This document shows, piece by piece, positions 1-6,722 of a DNA stretch of 12,921 nt (its first letter is position 1; the number at the start of each line of letters is the position of its first letter). A program made the translations under genes and the position numbers. This stretch comes from Pseudomonas sp. (GTDB taxonomy: Bacteria > Pseudomonadota > Gammaproteobacteria > Pseudomonadales > Pseudomonadaceae): assembly GCA_007117785.1 (NCBI GenBank), contig SKFV01000190.1, forward strand, positions 1-12,921, read 5' to 3'. The notes beneath the pieces are model-generated. The model had not been told where the DNA came from. It was given only the letters and a program-made list of their open reading frames with translations, and made no database searches.

Positions 1-254
1 TGACGGTTGAGCTCATTGCTTTGCAGCATTAACTGCAAACGCAGACGTGTGGTGATCACCCAGCCGAGAAATACGCCCAGCAAGCCGCCCAGCACAAAGG
101 CAACAATGACGAAAAGTGACAAGGGTAAAGCGGGTGATTGCAGCTCAAGAAACTGCAGGGTGACGTTCTGCCGATTTTCCAGCATGAAGTCGAGGGTGGC
201 CAGAGCGACCAGCAACAGGATAATAATCAGCAGGGCACGCTTGAGCCATCGCAT
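1..254 (-). CDS. lapA: LapA/YciS-like (DUF1049) inner-membrane protein, 3' end cut by window
   Basis: Eighty-four residues are visible, starting MRWLKRALLIIILLL. The start ATG is at 254-252, with a GGAG ribosome site 8 nt upstream (263-266). Residues about 6-22 form a first hydrophobic segment, and residues about 45-68 (SLFVIVAFVLGGLLGVFLGW) a second, glycine-rich one. A basic, Gln-rich stretch follows (TTRLRLQLMLQSNELNR), where the cytoplasmic helix of the family begins. This two-helix layout and the position just after ihfB fit the LapA-domain (DUF1049, E. coli YciS) family, whose members are about 100 residues. E. coli LapA is linked to lipopolysaccharide assembly together with LapB. That role in this organism is inferred from family only. 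The stop lies beyond the left edge, so the C-terminus and any following lapB are not visible. This is distinct from the large LapA biofilm adhesin. Confidence 0.85.
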   Translation of the reverse strand, partial: MRWLKRALLIIILLLVALATLDFMLENRQNVTLQFLELQSPALPLSLFVIVAFVLGGLLGVFLGWVITTRLRLQLMLQSNELNR

Positions 255-286
255 GGCAAACACTCCATTCCATTCACACAGCCCGG

Positions 287-292
287 AGTATA
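287..292 (-). promoter_or_regulatory. Possible -10 box upstream of lapA
   Basis: The minus strand reads TATACT, five of six matches to the sigma-70 -10 consensus, in the 65-bp gap between ihfB and lapA. A start about 7 nt downstream would leave a short leader of roughly 25-30 nt before the lapA ATG. No convincing -35 box is found 16-18 nt upstream, so this is only a candidate. lapA may simply be co-transcribed with ihfB. Confidence 0.25.
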
Positions 293-319
293 GCGCAGGG
301 GGATTGCGGCAGATACCGC

Positions 320-613
320 CTAGGCCATTTCCAGCGATTCGTTGACCCGGTCGCGTAACTCCTTGCCCGGCTTGAAGTGCGGCACAAACTTGCCATCCAG
401 TTCTACGGCATCACCGGTCTTGGGGTTGCGGCCAACGCGGGGCGCACGATAATGCAGGGAAAAGCTACCAAAGCCCCGGATCTCAATGCGTTCTCCGGTG
501 GATAAGGCCTGCGACATATGCTCCAACATGGTCTTGATCGCTAACTCTACATCCTTGGCCGAGAGTTGCCCCTGCTTCTCGACAATACGCTCTATCAGCT
601 CCGACTTGGTCAT
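320..613 (-). CDS. ihfB: Integration host factor subunit beta
   Basis: This is a 97-residue DNABII-family protein that pairs with IHF-alpha to bind and sharply bend DNA in replication, recombination and sigma-54 promoter activation. It starts MTKSELIERIVEKQ. The family signature covers GRNPKTGD (residues 61-68) and VPHFKPGKELRDRV (77-90). Pro64 is the intercalating proline at the tip of the beta arm. Glu44 and Arg46 sit at the positions that in E. coli IHF-beta read the consensus DNA, which favours IhfB over HU or IhfA. The reading frame extends 14 codons further upstream, but the ATG at 613 has a purine-rich AAGGAAAA site just before it and gives the usual 94-100 residue length. It lies downstream of rpsA, as in E. 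coli and Pseudomonas. The terminator at 709-738 means it probably needs its own promoter or readthrough. Confidence 0.97.
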   Translation of the reverse strand: MTKSELIERIVEKQGQLSAKDVELAIKTMLEHMSQALSTGERIEIRGFGSFSLHYRAPRVGRNPKTGDAVELDGKFVPHFKPGKELRDRVNESLEMA

Positions 614-687
614 GGATTTTCCTTTTTTTTCAAGCGGCTGCAACGGTTGTACCACGCTCCAGCGTTAGCTACAAGCGGCAAAATGCA

Positions 688-693
688 AGCATA
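688..693 (-). promoter_or_regulatory. Candidate -10 box for ihfB
   Basis: The minus strand reads TATGCT between the rpsA terminator and ihfB. A promoter is expected here because the terminator should stop most rpsA transcripts. The -35 region would fall in the T-tract of the terminator and matches the consensus poorly. The call therefore rests on context and a four-of-six -10 match. Confidence 0.25.
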
Positions 694-708
694 AAAAGGT
701 TCAGGCAC

Positions 709-738
709 AAAAAAGGGCGACCGAAGTCGCCCTTTTTT
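709..738 (-). terminator. Intrinsic terminator after rpsA, UUCG tetraloop
   Basis: On the minus strand a 7-bp perfect stem, GGGCGAC with GTCGCCC (726-732 and 715-721), closes a TTCG loop, giving the exceptionally stable C(UUCG)G tetraloop. Six A residues precede it (733-738) and six T residues follow it (709-714). It starts 18 nt past the rpsA stop. The flanking A/T tracts make it symmetric, but the UUCG loop appears only in the minus-strand transcript, in keeping with rpsA. Confidence 0.95.
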
Positions 739-756
739 GCAGCTGGAAAACTGAAC

Positions 757-2436
757 TCAGTTCTTGCCTTCCATCTGCTGCTTGATCAGATCACCAATGG
801 TGGTCGGACCAGCGGCCAGCATTTCCTGCTTGCGCAGGTCTTGCATGGCGTCTTTATCGTCGGCAACGTCTTTCGCTTTGATCGACAGGCTGATGACACG
901 GCTCTTGCGGTCAACACTGATGATCTTGGCTTCGACTTCTTCGCCTTCTTTCAGCACGTTGCGCGCATCTTCAACGCGGTCACGGCTGATTTCAGACGCT
1001 TTCAGGGTGCCTTCAATTTCTTCGGACAGCAGGATGACGGCGCCTTTGGCGTCGACTTCCTTGACGGTACCTTTAACGATGGTGCCTTTCTCGTTCAGCG
1101 AAACAAAGCTGGAGAAGGGATCATCTTCCAGTTGCTTGACGCCCAGCGAGATACGCTCGCGCTCAGGGTCAACCGACAGGATAACGGTTTCGATCTCGTC
1201 ACCCTTCTTGAAACGACGCACAGCTTCTTCGCCGGTTTCGTTCCAGGAAATATCAGACAGGTGAACCAGACCGTCGATGCCGCCTTCCAGACCAATGAAG
1301 ATACCGAAATCGGTGATCGACTTGATGGAACCAGAGATCTTGTCACCCTTGTTGAACTTGCTGGAGAACTCTTCCCACGGGTTCATCTTGCACTGCTTGA
1401 TGCCCAGGGAGATACGACGACGGTCTTCGTCGATATCCAGAACCATGACTTCCACATCGTCGCCCACCTGGACAACCTTGGAAGGATGGATGTTCTTGTT
1501 GGTCCAATCCATTTCGGATACGTGTACCAGACCTTCAACGCCCTCTTCCAGCTCGGCAAAGCAGCCGTAATCGGTCAGGTTGGTGACCTTGGCATTGACG
1601 CGAGTACCTTCCGGATAACGACCGGTGATGGCAACCCACGGATCTTCGCCCAGCTGCTTCAGACCCAGAGAAACGCGGTTACGCTCACGGTCGAACTTCA
1701 GCACTTTGACGTCGATCTCATCGCCAACGTTGACGATTTCAGACGGATGCTTGATACGCTTCCAGGCCATGTCGGTGATGTGCAGCAGGCCGTCTACGCC
1801 ACCCAGATCGACGAATGCGCCGTAATCTGTGAGGTTCTTGACGATACCTTTGACAACCTGGCCTTCCTGCAGGGTTTCCAGCAGGGCTTCACGCTCGGCA
1901 CTGTTCTCGGCTTCGAGGACGGCACGACGGGAAACGACAACGTTGTTGCGCTTCTGATCAAGCTTGATGACCTTGAACTCGAGTTCCTTGTTTTCCAGGT
2001 GCGTGGTGTCGCGTACAGGACGGACATCAACCAGCGAACCGGGCAGGAAGGCACGAATGGTGTTGACGTCAACGGTGAAACCACCCTTGACCTTGCCATT
2101 GATGATGCCCTTGACGATTTCTTCGGCGGCGAAAGCTGCCTCGAGAACCTTCCAGGATTCGGCACGCTTGGCCTTCTCACGGGAAAGTTTGGTTTCACCG
2201 AAGCCGTCTTCTACGGCGTCCAGTGCAACGTGCACCTCATCACCCACTGCGATAGTCAGTTCACCCTGGTCATCAAGGAACTGCTCACGCGGGATAACAC
2301 CCTCGGATTTCAGACCGGCGTGGACGGTGACCCAATCAGAGTCAATGTCAACAACGATACCGGTGATAATGGAGCCTGGCTCCATATCGAGAGTTTTCAG
2401 GCTTTCTTCAAAAAGTTCGGCAAAGCTTTCGCTCAT
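757..2436 (-). CDS. rpsA: 30S ribosomal protein S1
   Basis: S1 binds mRNA upstream of the start codon and helps recruit it to the 30S subunit. The 559-residue product has six OB-fold S1 repeats, at about residues 21-87, 105-171, 192-260, 277-347, 364-434 and 451-520. Repeats 3-5 carry the most typical motifs: DYGAFVDLGGVDGLLHITD (204-222), DYGCFAELEEGVEGLVHVSE (289-308) and DFGIFIGLEGGIDGLVHLSD (376-395). Repeats 1, 2 and 6 are more diverged, as usual for the ribosome-binding and C-terminal repeats. The frame is open 23 codons further upstream, but the start MSESFAELFEESL at 2436 has an AGGA site about 8 nt before it and gives the length usual for Pseudomonas. The gene follows cmk, a widely conserved pairing, and ends at a strong terminator. 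S1 autoregulates its own mRNA in E. coli; the 155-bp leader here leaves room for that. Confidence 0.98.
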   Translation of the reverse strand: MSESFAELFEESLKTLDMEPGSIITGIVVDIDSDWVTVHAGLKSEGVIPREQFLDDQGELTIAVGDEVHVALDAVEDGFGETKLSREKAKRAESWKVLEAAFAAEEIVKGIINGKVKGGFTVDVNTIRAFLPGSLVDVRPVRDTTHLENKELEFKVIKLDQKRNNVVVSRRAVLEAENSAEREALLETLQEGQVVKGIVKNLTDYGAFVDLGGVDGLLHITDMAWKRIKHPSEIVNVGDEIDVKVLKFDRERNRVSLGLKQLGEDPWVAITGRYPEGTRVNAKVTNLTDYGCFAELEEGVEGLVHVSEMDWTNKNIHPSKVVQVGDDVEVMVLDIDEDRRRISLGIKQCKMNPWEEFSSKFNKGDKISGSIKSITDFGIFIGLEGGIDGLVHLSDISWNETGEEAVRRFKKGDEIETVILSVDPERERISLGVKQLEDDPFSSFVSLNEKGTIVKGTVKEVDAKGAVILLSEEIEGTLKASEISRDRVEDARNVLKEGEEVEAKIISVDRKSRVISLSIKAKDVADDKDAMQDLRKQEMLAAGPTTIGDLIKQQMEGKN

Positions 2437-2591
2437 TTGGATTCCTGTCAATGTCAGTAAAGGTGGCAACCGCCGGACCGCGAAAGTCGCGCGTCGTGCA
2501 GTCATACACCCGCCACGCCATCAGCTTGCGTGGGTTGGTTAGTTGAAGCTCGCAGCAGTGGCGCTGATTACCTGCTGCAAACCCGTCCTGA
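2437..2591 (-). promoter_or_regulatory. Long rpsA leader between cmk and rpsA
   Basis: This 155-bp gap is the longest break inside an otherwise tightly packed block. The minus-strand RNA can form a small hairpin, CGCGA-CTT-TCGCG (2479-2491), upstream of the rpsA ribosome site. In E. coli the rpsA leader folds into several hairpins and mediates repression by free S1, and a similar role is inferred here. I saw no strong sigma-70 promoter in the gap; an rpsA promoter might lie inside cmk. Confidence 0.35.
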
Positions 2592-3287
2592 TCAGCTCAA
2601 CAGATCGCGCTTGCGGGCTTCTGTCATCACTGTTTCAAGTACTTCTTCAATCGATAGACTGGTCGAATCAATCTGCAAGGCATCAATGGCCGGAACCAGC
2701 GGTGCCACGCTGCGATTCATGTCGCGCTCATCACGCGCCACAATCTCATCGAGAAGACTCGCCAGATTAGCATTTTCGCCCTTCTCCAGCAACTGCCGAT
2801 GCCGACGATTGGCCCGCTCAGGGGCGCTGGCGGTCAAAAACACCTTAAGCGGCGCATCAGTAAACACCACAGTCCCCATATCACGGCCATCAGCCACCAG
2901 GCCGGGGGCTTCCCGAAATGCCCGCTGACGCTCCAGCAAGGCATCACGCACCGCCGGAATGGCAGCAACACGCGACGCACCAGCCCCTACCCGCTCATTG
3001 CGGATTGAGCGGCTGACATCCTCGCCCTCGAGAATCACACACTGCTCCTGATTGTCATTCGCCGGCACGAACTGCACATCCAGATAGGTAGCCAGGCGAA
3101 CCAGCGCAGCCTGGTTGTCCAGTTCAACACCATGATTCTCGGCGGCAAAAGCCAGCAGACGGTACAAGGCGCCGGAATCCAGCAGATTCCAGCCCAGACG
3201 ATCAGCCAACAGTCCGGCGATGGTGCCCTTGCCAGAACCTCCGGGCCCGTCGATGGTGATCACCGGGGTCAATTCAGAATCCGTCAC
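2592..3287 (-). CDS. cmk: Cytidylate kinase
   Basis: This enzyme phosphorylates CMP and dCMP with ATP in pyrimidine nucleotide recycling. The 231-residue protein has a P-loop, GPGGSGKGT, at residues 14-22, where many homologues read GPSGSGKGT. Other family motifs are LDSGALYR (36-43), the substrate-site segment DGRDMGTVVF (133-142), and the lid-type RDERDMNRSVAPLVPA (185-200). The start is GTG at 3287, which overlaps the tyrA-aroA TGA stop by 4 bp (GTGA). A GGAG site lies about 8 nt upstream. The overlap implies translational coupling. The next gene is rpsA, as in E. coli. Confidence 0.97.
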   Translation of the reverse strand: MTDSELTPVITIDGPGGSGKGTIAGLLADRLGWNLLDSGALYRLLAFAAENHGVELDNQAALVRLATYLDVQFVPANDNQEQCVILEGEDVSRSIRNERVGAGASRVAAIPAVRDALLERQRAFREAPGLVADGRDMGTVVFTDAPLKVFLTASAPERANRRHRQLLEKGENANLASLLDEIVARDERDMNRSVAPLVPAIDALQIDSTSLSIEEVLETVMTEARKRDLLS

Positions 3288-5527
3288 GCCGTCTCCTCGA
3301 CCTGCAACTGCATGCCTACCGACTGGGCCAACTCGACAAAGCCGGGAAAGGATGTCGCCACGTTGGCGCAGTTACGGATGCGTATCTCGCCTTCAGCGCG
3401 CAGTGCTGCCACACTGAAGGACATGGCGATACGGTGGTCATCATGGCTTTCCACTTCGCCACCTTGTATCGGTCCGCCCTGAATAACGATGCCATCTGGC
3501 GTCGGCTCGGCGCTGACGCCGAGCGCCTGCAAACCGTCAGCCATGACCTGGATACGGTCAGATTCTTTCACCCGCAGCTCTTCCGCCCCGCGCAGGATGG
3601 TTTCACCCTCGGCACAGGCGGCGGCAACAAAGAGCACCGGAAACTCGTCGATTGCCAGCGGAACCTGATCAATCGGAATTTCAATCCCCTTGAGCGCGGC
3701 ATGGCGTACGCGGATATCGGCGACTGGCTCACCACCCACTTCACGCTCATTGAGCAACTCCAGGTCGCCACCCATGGCACGCAGGATATTGATCACGCCA
3801 ACCCGCGTCGGGTTGATGCCCACATGCTCCAGGGTCAAATCAGCACCTGGGGTAATGCTGGCGGCCACCATAAAAAAGGCCGCAGAAGAAATATCGGCTG
3901 GCACATCAATCTTGCCTGCGATCAGCTTGTGCCCGGGCTCGATAGTGACCCGCGAACCGTCCACCTCAACCGGGTAACCAAAGCCCTTGAGCATGCGCTC
4001 GGTATGGTCACGGGTCGGCGCCGGCTCGGTCACCGAGGTATTGCCACGGGCATACAGACCGGCCAGCAGCAGACAGGACTTGACCTGCGCACTGGCCATC
4101 GGCATATCGTAGTCCATCCCCATCAGCATACTGTCGCCAGTGATGCGCAGTGGCGGCCGACCTTCATTGGCCGTCTCGATCTGTGCGCCCATCTCGCGCA
4201 ACGGCTTGGCTACCCGCGCCATCGGGCGCTTGGACAGCGACGCATCACCGGTCAGCACACTGTCAAACGCCTGCCCGGCCAGCAAACCGGCCAACAGGCG
4301 CATGGAGGTGCCGGAATTGCCAACATAGAGTGGGCCTGGGGGTGCCTTCAATCCATTCAGGCCGACGCCATTGATAGTTACCCTGCCATGATGCGGGCCT
4401 TCAATGACCACACCCATATCACGAAAAGCCTGCAGGGTCGCCAGGCTGTCTTCACCCTCCAGAAAGCCCTCGACCTGAGTGATGCCTTCAGCCAGTGAGC
4501 CCAACATGATGGAGCGGTGGGAAATCGATTTGTCACCGGGTACTCGCGCTCGGCCAGACACCTTGCCGCCGGGGCGGGCAATAAAGTTAATCATTTGATT
4601 TTGCATAGGTTCCATATACGCCCTGCGGGCCAGAATGGTACTGAAATGTTCGCGGGCTGATTTCGCCCGGGTAAAAACGCCAAGCAAGGTTTTCGCATCG
4701 CCCTCATCCACGGCGGTGCGCAATCGCGCCAGGTCACGGGTAAAGGCATCCAGGCTGCGCAATACCGCATCCCGGTTCGCCAGAAACACATCACGCCACA
4801 TCACCGGATCACTGGCGGCAATACGGGTAAAATCCCGAAAGCCTCCGGCGGCATAACGGAAAATCTCCAGATTCTCGCTGCGCCCGGCCAGGGTATCCAC
4901 CAGCGAAAAGGCCAGCAGGTGCGGCAAGTGACTGGTCGCGGCCAGCACCTCGTCATGATCGGCCAGCGGCATACTCTCTACATCGGCGCCCACTGCACGC
5001 CACAGCTGCCGAACCAACTCTACTGCCTGCTCACTGGTTTGTTCCAGCGGGGTCAGGATCACCTTGTGGCGGTAGAACAGGTCCGCGCGCGCAGCTTCAA
5101 CGCCACTTTTTTCCGAGCCGGCAATCGGGTGCCCGGGCACAAAGCGCGTCGGGATCTGCCCAAAGGCCTTCTCCACTGCTGCAACAACCGCACCCTTGGT
5201 ACTGCCGACATCGGTCAATACCGCCTCGCCCAGATCCAGTACAACCAGATCTTCCAGCACCTGCTCCATGGCCAGCACTGGCACGGCGAGCACGATCATA
5301 TCGGCGCCACGCACGGCCTCGGCCAGATCGCCGGTCACCTGATCGACAACGCCCAGCGGAATCGCCATTCGTCGCGCAGTCGCATCCGGGTCGCAACCCA
5401 CCACCTCACGAAACAGCCCTGACTCCCGTGCACCTTTGGCCAGCGAGCCGCCAATCAGACCCAGACCGATGACTGCAAGGCGACCCATTGTCGGCTGCTC
5501 CGATGACACCGGGATGACATTACTCAC
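3284..5527 (-). CDS. tyrA-aroA: Bifunctional prephenate dehydrogenase / EPSP synthase (TyrA-AroA fusion)
   Basis: The single 747-residue frame joins two aromatic-pathway enzymes. Residues about 14-300 are TyrA, which oxidatively decarboxylates prephenate (and/or arogenate) toward tyrosine. It has a Rossmann GLGLIGGS (21-28), HPIAGSEKSG (133-142) and HDEVLAATSHLPHLLA (191-206). Residues about 313-747 are AroA, which joins PEP to shikimate-3-phosphate. Its motifs are PGDKSISHR (330-338), GNSGTSMR (403-410), SAQVKS (479-484), TRDHTERM (505-512) and RVKESDRI (652-659). The AroA half resembles the class II (CP4-like) type, but keeps Gly406 where CP4 has alanine. The GTG start at 5527 overlaps hisC by 8 bp. 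An internal ATG at 5488 gives 734 residues and has a better ribosome site. The fusion is known across Pseudomonas. Confidence 0.95.
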   Translation of the reverse strand: MSNVIPVSSEQPTMGRLAVIGLGLIGGSLAKGARESGLFREVVGCDPDATARRMAIPLGVVDQVTGDLAEAVRGADMIVLAVPVLAMEQVLEDLVVLDLGEAVLTDVGSTKGAVVAAVEKAFGQIPTRFVPGHPIAGSEKSGVEAARADLFYRHKVILTPLEQTSEQAVELVRQLWRAVGADVESMPLADHDEVLAATSHLPHLLAFSLVDTLAGRSENLEIFRYAAGGFRDFTRIAASDPVMWRDVFLANRDAVLRSLDAFTRDLARLRTAVDEGDAKTLLGVFTRAKSAREHFSTILARRAYMEPMQNQMINFIARPGGKVSGRARVPGDKSISHRSIMLGSLAEGITQVEGFLEGEDSLATLQAFRDMGVVIEGPHHGRVTINGVGLNGLKAPPGPLYVGNSGTSMRLLAGLLAGQAFDSVLTGDASLSKRPMARVAKPLREMGAQIETANEGRPPLRITGDSMLMGMDYDMPMASAQVKSCLLLAGLYARGNTSVTEPAPTRDHTERMLKGFGYPVEVDGSRVTIEPGHKLIAGKIDVPADISSAAFFMVAASITPGADLTLEHVGINPTRVGVINILRAMGGDLELLNEREVGGEPVADIRVRHAALKGIEIPIDQVPLAIDEFPVLFVAAACAEGETILRGAEELRVKESDRIQVMADGLQALGVSAEPTPDGIVIQGGPIQGGEVESHDDHRIAMSFSVAALRAEGEIRIRNCANVATSFPGFVELAQSVGMQLQVEETA
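5498..5501 (-). promoter_or_regulatory. Ribosome binding site favouring an alternative tyrA-aroA start
   Basis: GGAG on the minus strand lies 9 nt before an in-frame ATG at 5488 (MGRLAVIGLGLIGG), which begins right at the Rossmann strand. The upstream GTG at 5527 has only a weak AGG. Both starts are plausible; the family shows N-termini of variable length. Confidence 0.45.
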
Positions 5528-6632
5528 CTGACAACACCTGCTCCAGAGCCATCAGGAAGCGCTGATTCTCTTCCGCCAGACCAATGGACACGCGCAAATG
5601 TTGCGGCATGCCATACCCCGCCACCGGACGCACGATCACGCCAGCGCGCAGCATTGCCTGATACACGGGACCGGCATCTCGGCCCAGGTCGACAGCAATG
5701 AAATTACCTCGCGACGGAATCCAGCCAAGCCCCAGTTTGCTCAACCCCGTTTCAATCTGCGCCATACCCTGTTGATTGATACTGCGGCTGGTGTGCAGGT
5801 ACTCGGTATCGCCCAGCGCTGCCGCCGCAGCGACCAGCGCCAGGCTGTTGGCATTAAAGGGCTGACGCACGCGATTGAGAATATCCGCAATGACCGGCTG
5901 ACAGACAGCAAAGCCGATGCGCAGGGCAGCCAGACCGTATGCCTTGGAGAAGGTGCGCGACACCAGCACATTGGGGTACTGGCGCAGATAGTCCAGCCCG
6001 CTGGGGAAGTCTGCATCCGTCACGTACTCGGTATAGGCCTCATCCAGAACCACCAGTACCTGCTCTGGCACTCGAGCCAGGAAGGCCTCCAGTTCGTCAC
6101 GTTCAACCCAGGTACCCGTCGGGTTATTAGGGTTGGCGATAAAGATCAGCTTGGTTGCCGGCGTAATCGCGGCTGCCATTGCTGCCAGATCATGCCCCCA
6201 GTCACGCGCAGGCACGACCACCGGCTTGGCGCCAATAGCCTGAGTGACCAGGGGGTAGACGGCAAAGGCATGGGCGCTGAACAGCACCTCATCCTGAGGC
6301 GTAACAAAAGCCCGCGCGACCAGCTCGAGAATATCATTCGAGCCATTACCCAGCACCAGCATATCGGTGTCGACACCATAATGGGCAGCAAGCGCCTGCT
6401 TGAGCACAAAGCCGTTGCCATCGGGATAGCGGGTCAGCTCGGGCAAGGCCGCCTGAATCGCGTCCAGCGCAGCCGGGCTGGGGCCCAACGGATTTTCGTT
6501 ACTGGCCAGCTTGACGATATCGGCCGCGCGCAAACCAAATTCGCGGGCCAGCTCTTCCACTGGTTTGCCCGGCACATAGGGCGACAGTTTTTGTACGCCC
6601 GGCAAGGCCAGGGAAAGGAAATCACAGGTCAT
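5520..6632 (-). CDS. hisC: Histidinol-phosphate/aromatic aminotransferase
   Basis: This is a PLP-dependent class I/II aminotransferase of 370 residues, of the histidinol-phosphate type. Visible features are KLASNENPLGPSP (41-53), ANPNNPTGTW (166-175), LDEAY with Asp197 for the pyridine nitrogen, and SRTFSKAYGLAALRIGF (225-241) with Lys230 as the PLP lysine. Arg347 in HLRVSIG is the probable substrate-carboxylate arginine. The start ATG at 6632 has GAGG 8 nt upstream. It sits between pheA and tyrA-aroA, not in a histidine operon. This matches the Pseudomonas hisC2/hisHb copy, thought to transaminate aromatic keto acids as well as imidazole acetol phosphate. Which substrate matters in vivo cannot be read from the sequence. 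Its end overlaps the next gene by 8 bp, implying coupling. Confidence 0.93.
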   Translation of the reverse strand: MTCDFLSLALPGVQKLSPYVPGKPVEELAREFGLRAADIVKLASNENPLGPSPAALDAIQAALPELTRYPDGNGFVLKQALAAHYGVDTDMLVLGNGSNDILELVARAFVTPQDEVLFSAHAFAVYPLVTQAIGAKPVVVPARDWGHDLAAMAAAITPATKLIFIANPNNPTGTWVERDELEAFLARVPEQVLVVLDEAYTEYVTDADFPSGLDYLRQYPNVLVSRTFSKAYGLAALRIGFAVCQPVIADILNRVRQPFNANSLALVAAAAALGDTEYLHTSRSINQQGMAQIETGLSKLGLGWIPSRGNFIAVDLGRDAGPVYQAMLRAGVIVRPVAGYGMPQHLRVSIGLAEENQRFLMALEQVLSGE

Positions 6633-6644
6633 AACACAAGCCTC

Positions 6645-6717
6645 AAGCTATCAGCTGCAAGCACAAGTTACATCAGGCCACAGGGTCTTGCCGCTTGCAG
6701 CTTGCTGCTTGTAGCTG
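6645..6717. repeat. Imperfect inverted repeat between pheA and hisC
   Basis: The left arm (6645-6667) and right arm (6687-6710) are near-complementary around a 19-nt loop; the core AGCTGCAAGC pairs with GCTTGCAGCT. The right arm also repeats itself in short form: GCTTGCAGCTTG followed by CTGCTTGTAGCTG. No T-tract follows on the minus strand, so it does not look like an intrinsic terminator. It resembles the small palindromic intergenic repeats common in Pseudomonas genomes, but its family cannot be assigned from one copy. Confidence 0.75.
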
Positions 6718-6722
6718 TCGAT

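Noticed and set aside
7..345. 112-codon plus-strand frame at the left edge
   Set aside because: It is antisense to the lapA-like gene and runs into ihfB; the minus-strand protein has clear membrane segments and a ribosome site.
841..2460. 539-codon open frame on the plus strand opposite rpsA
   Set aside because: It is fully antisense to a clear six-repeat S1 gene. The encoded sequence shows no recognisable domain, and open antisense frames arise from the codon bias of highly expressed GC-rich genes.
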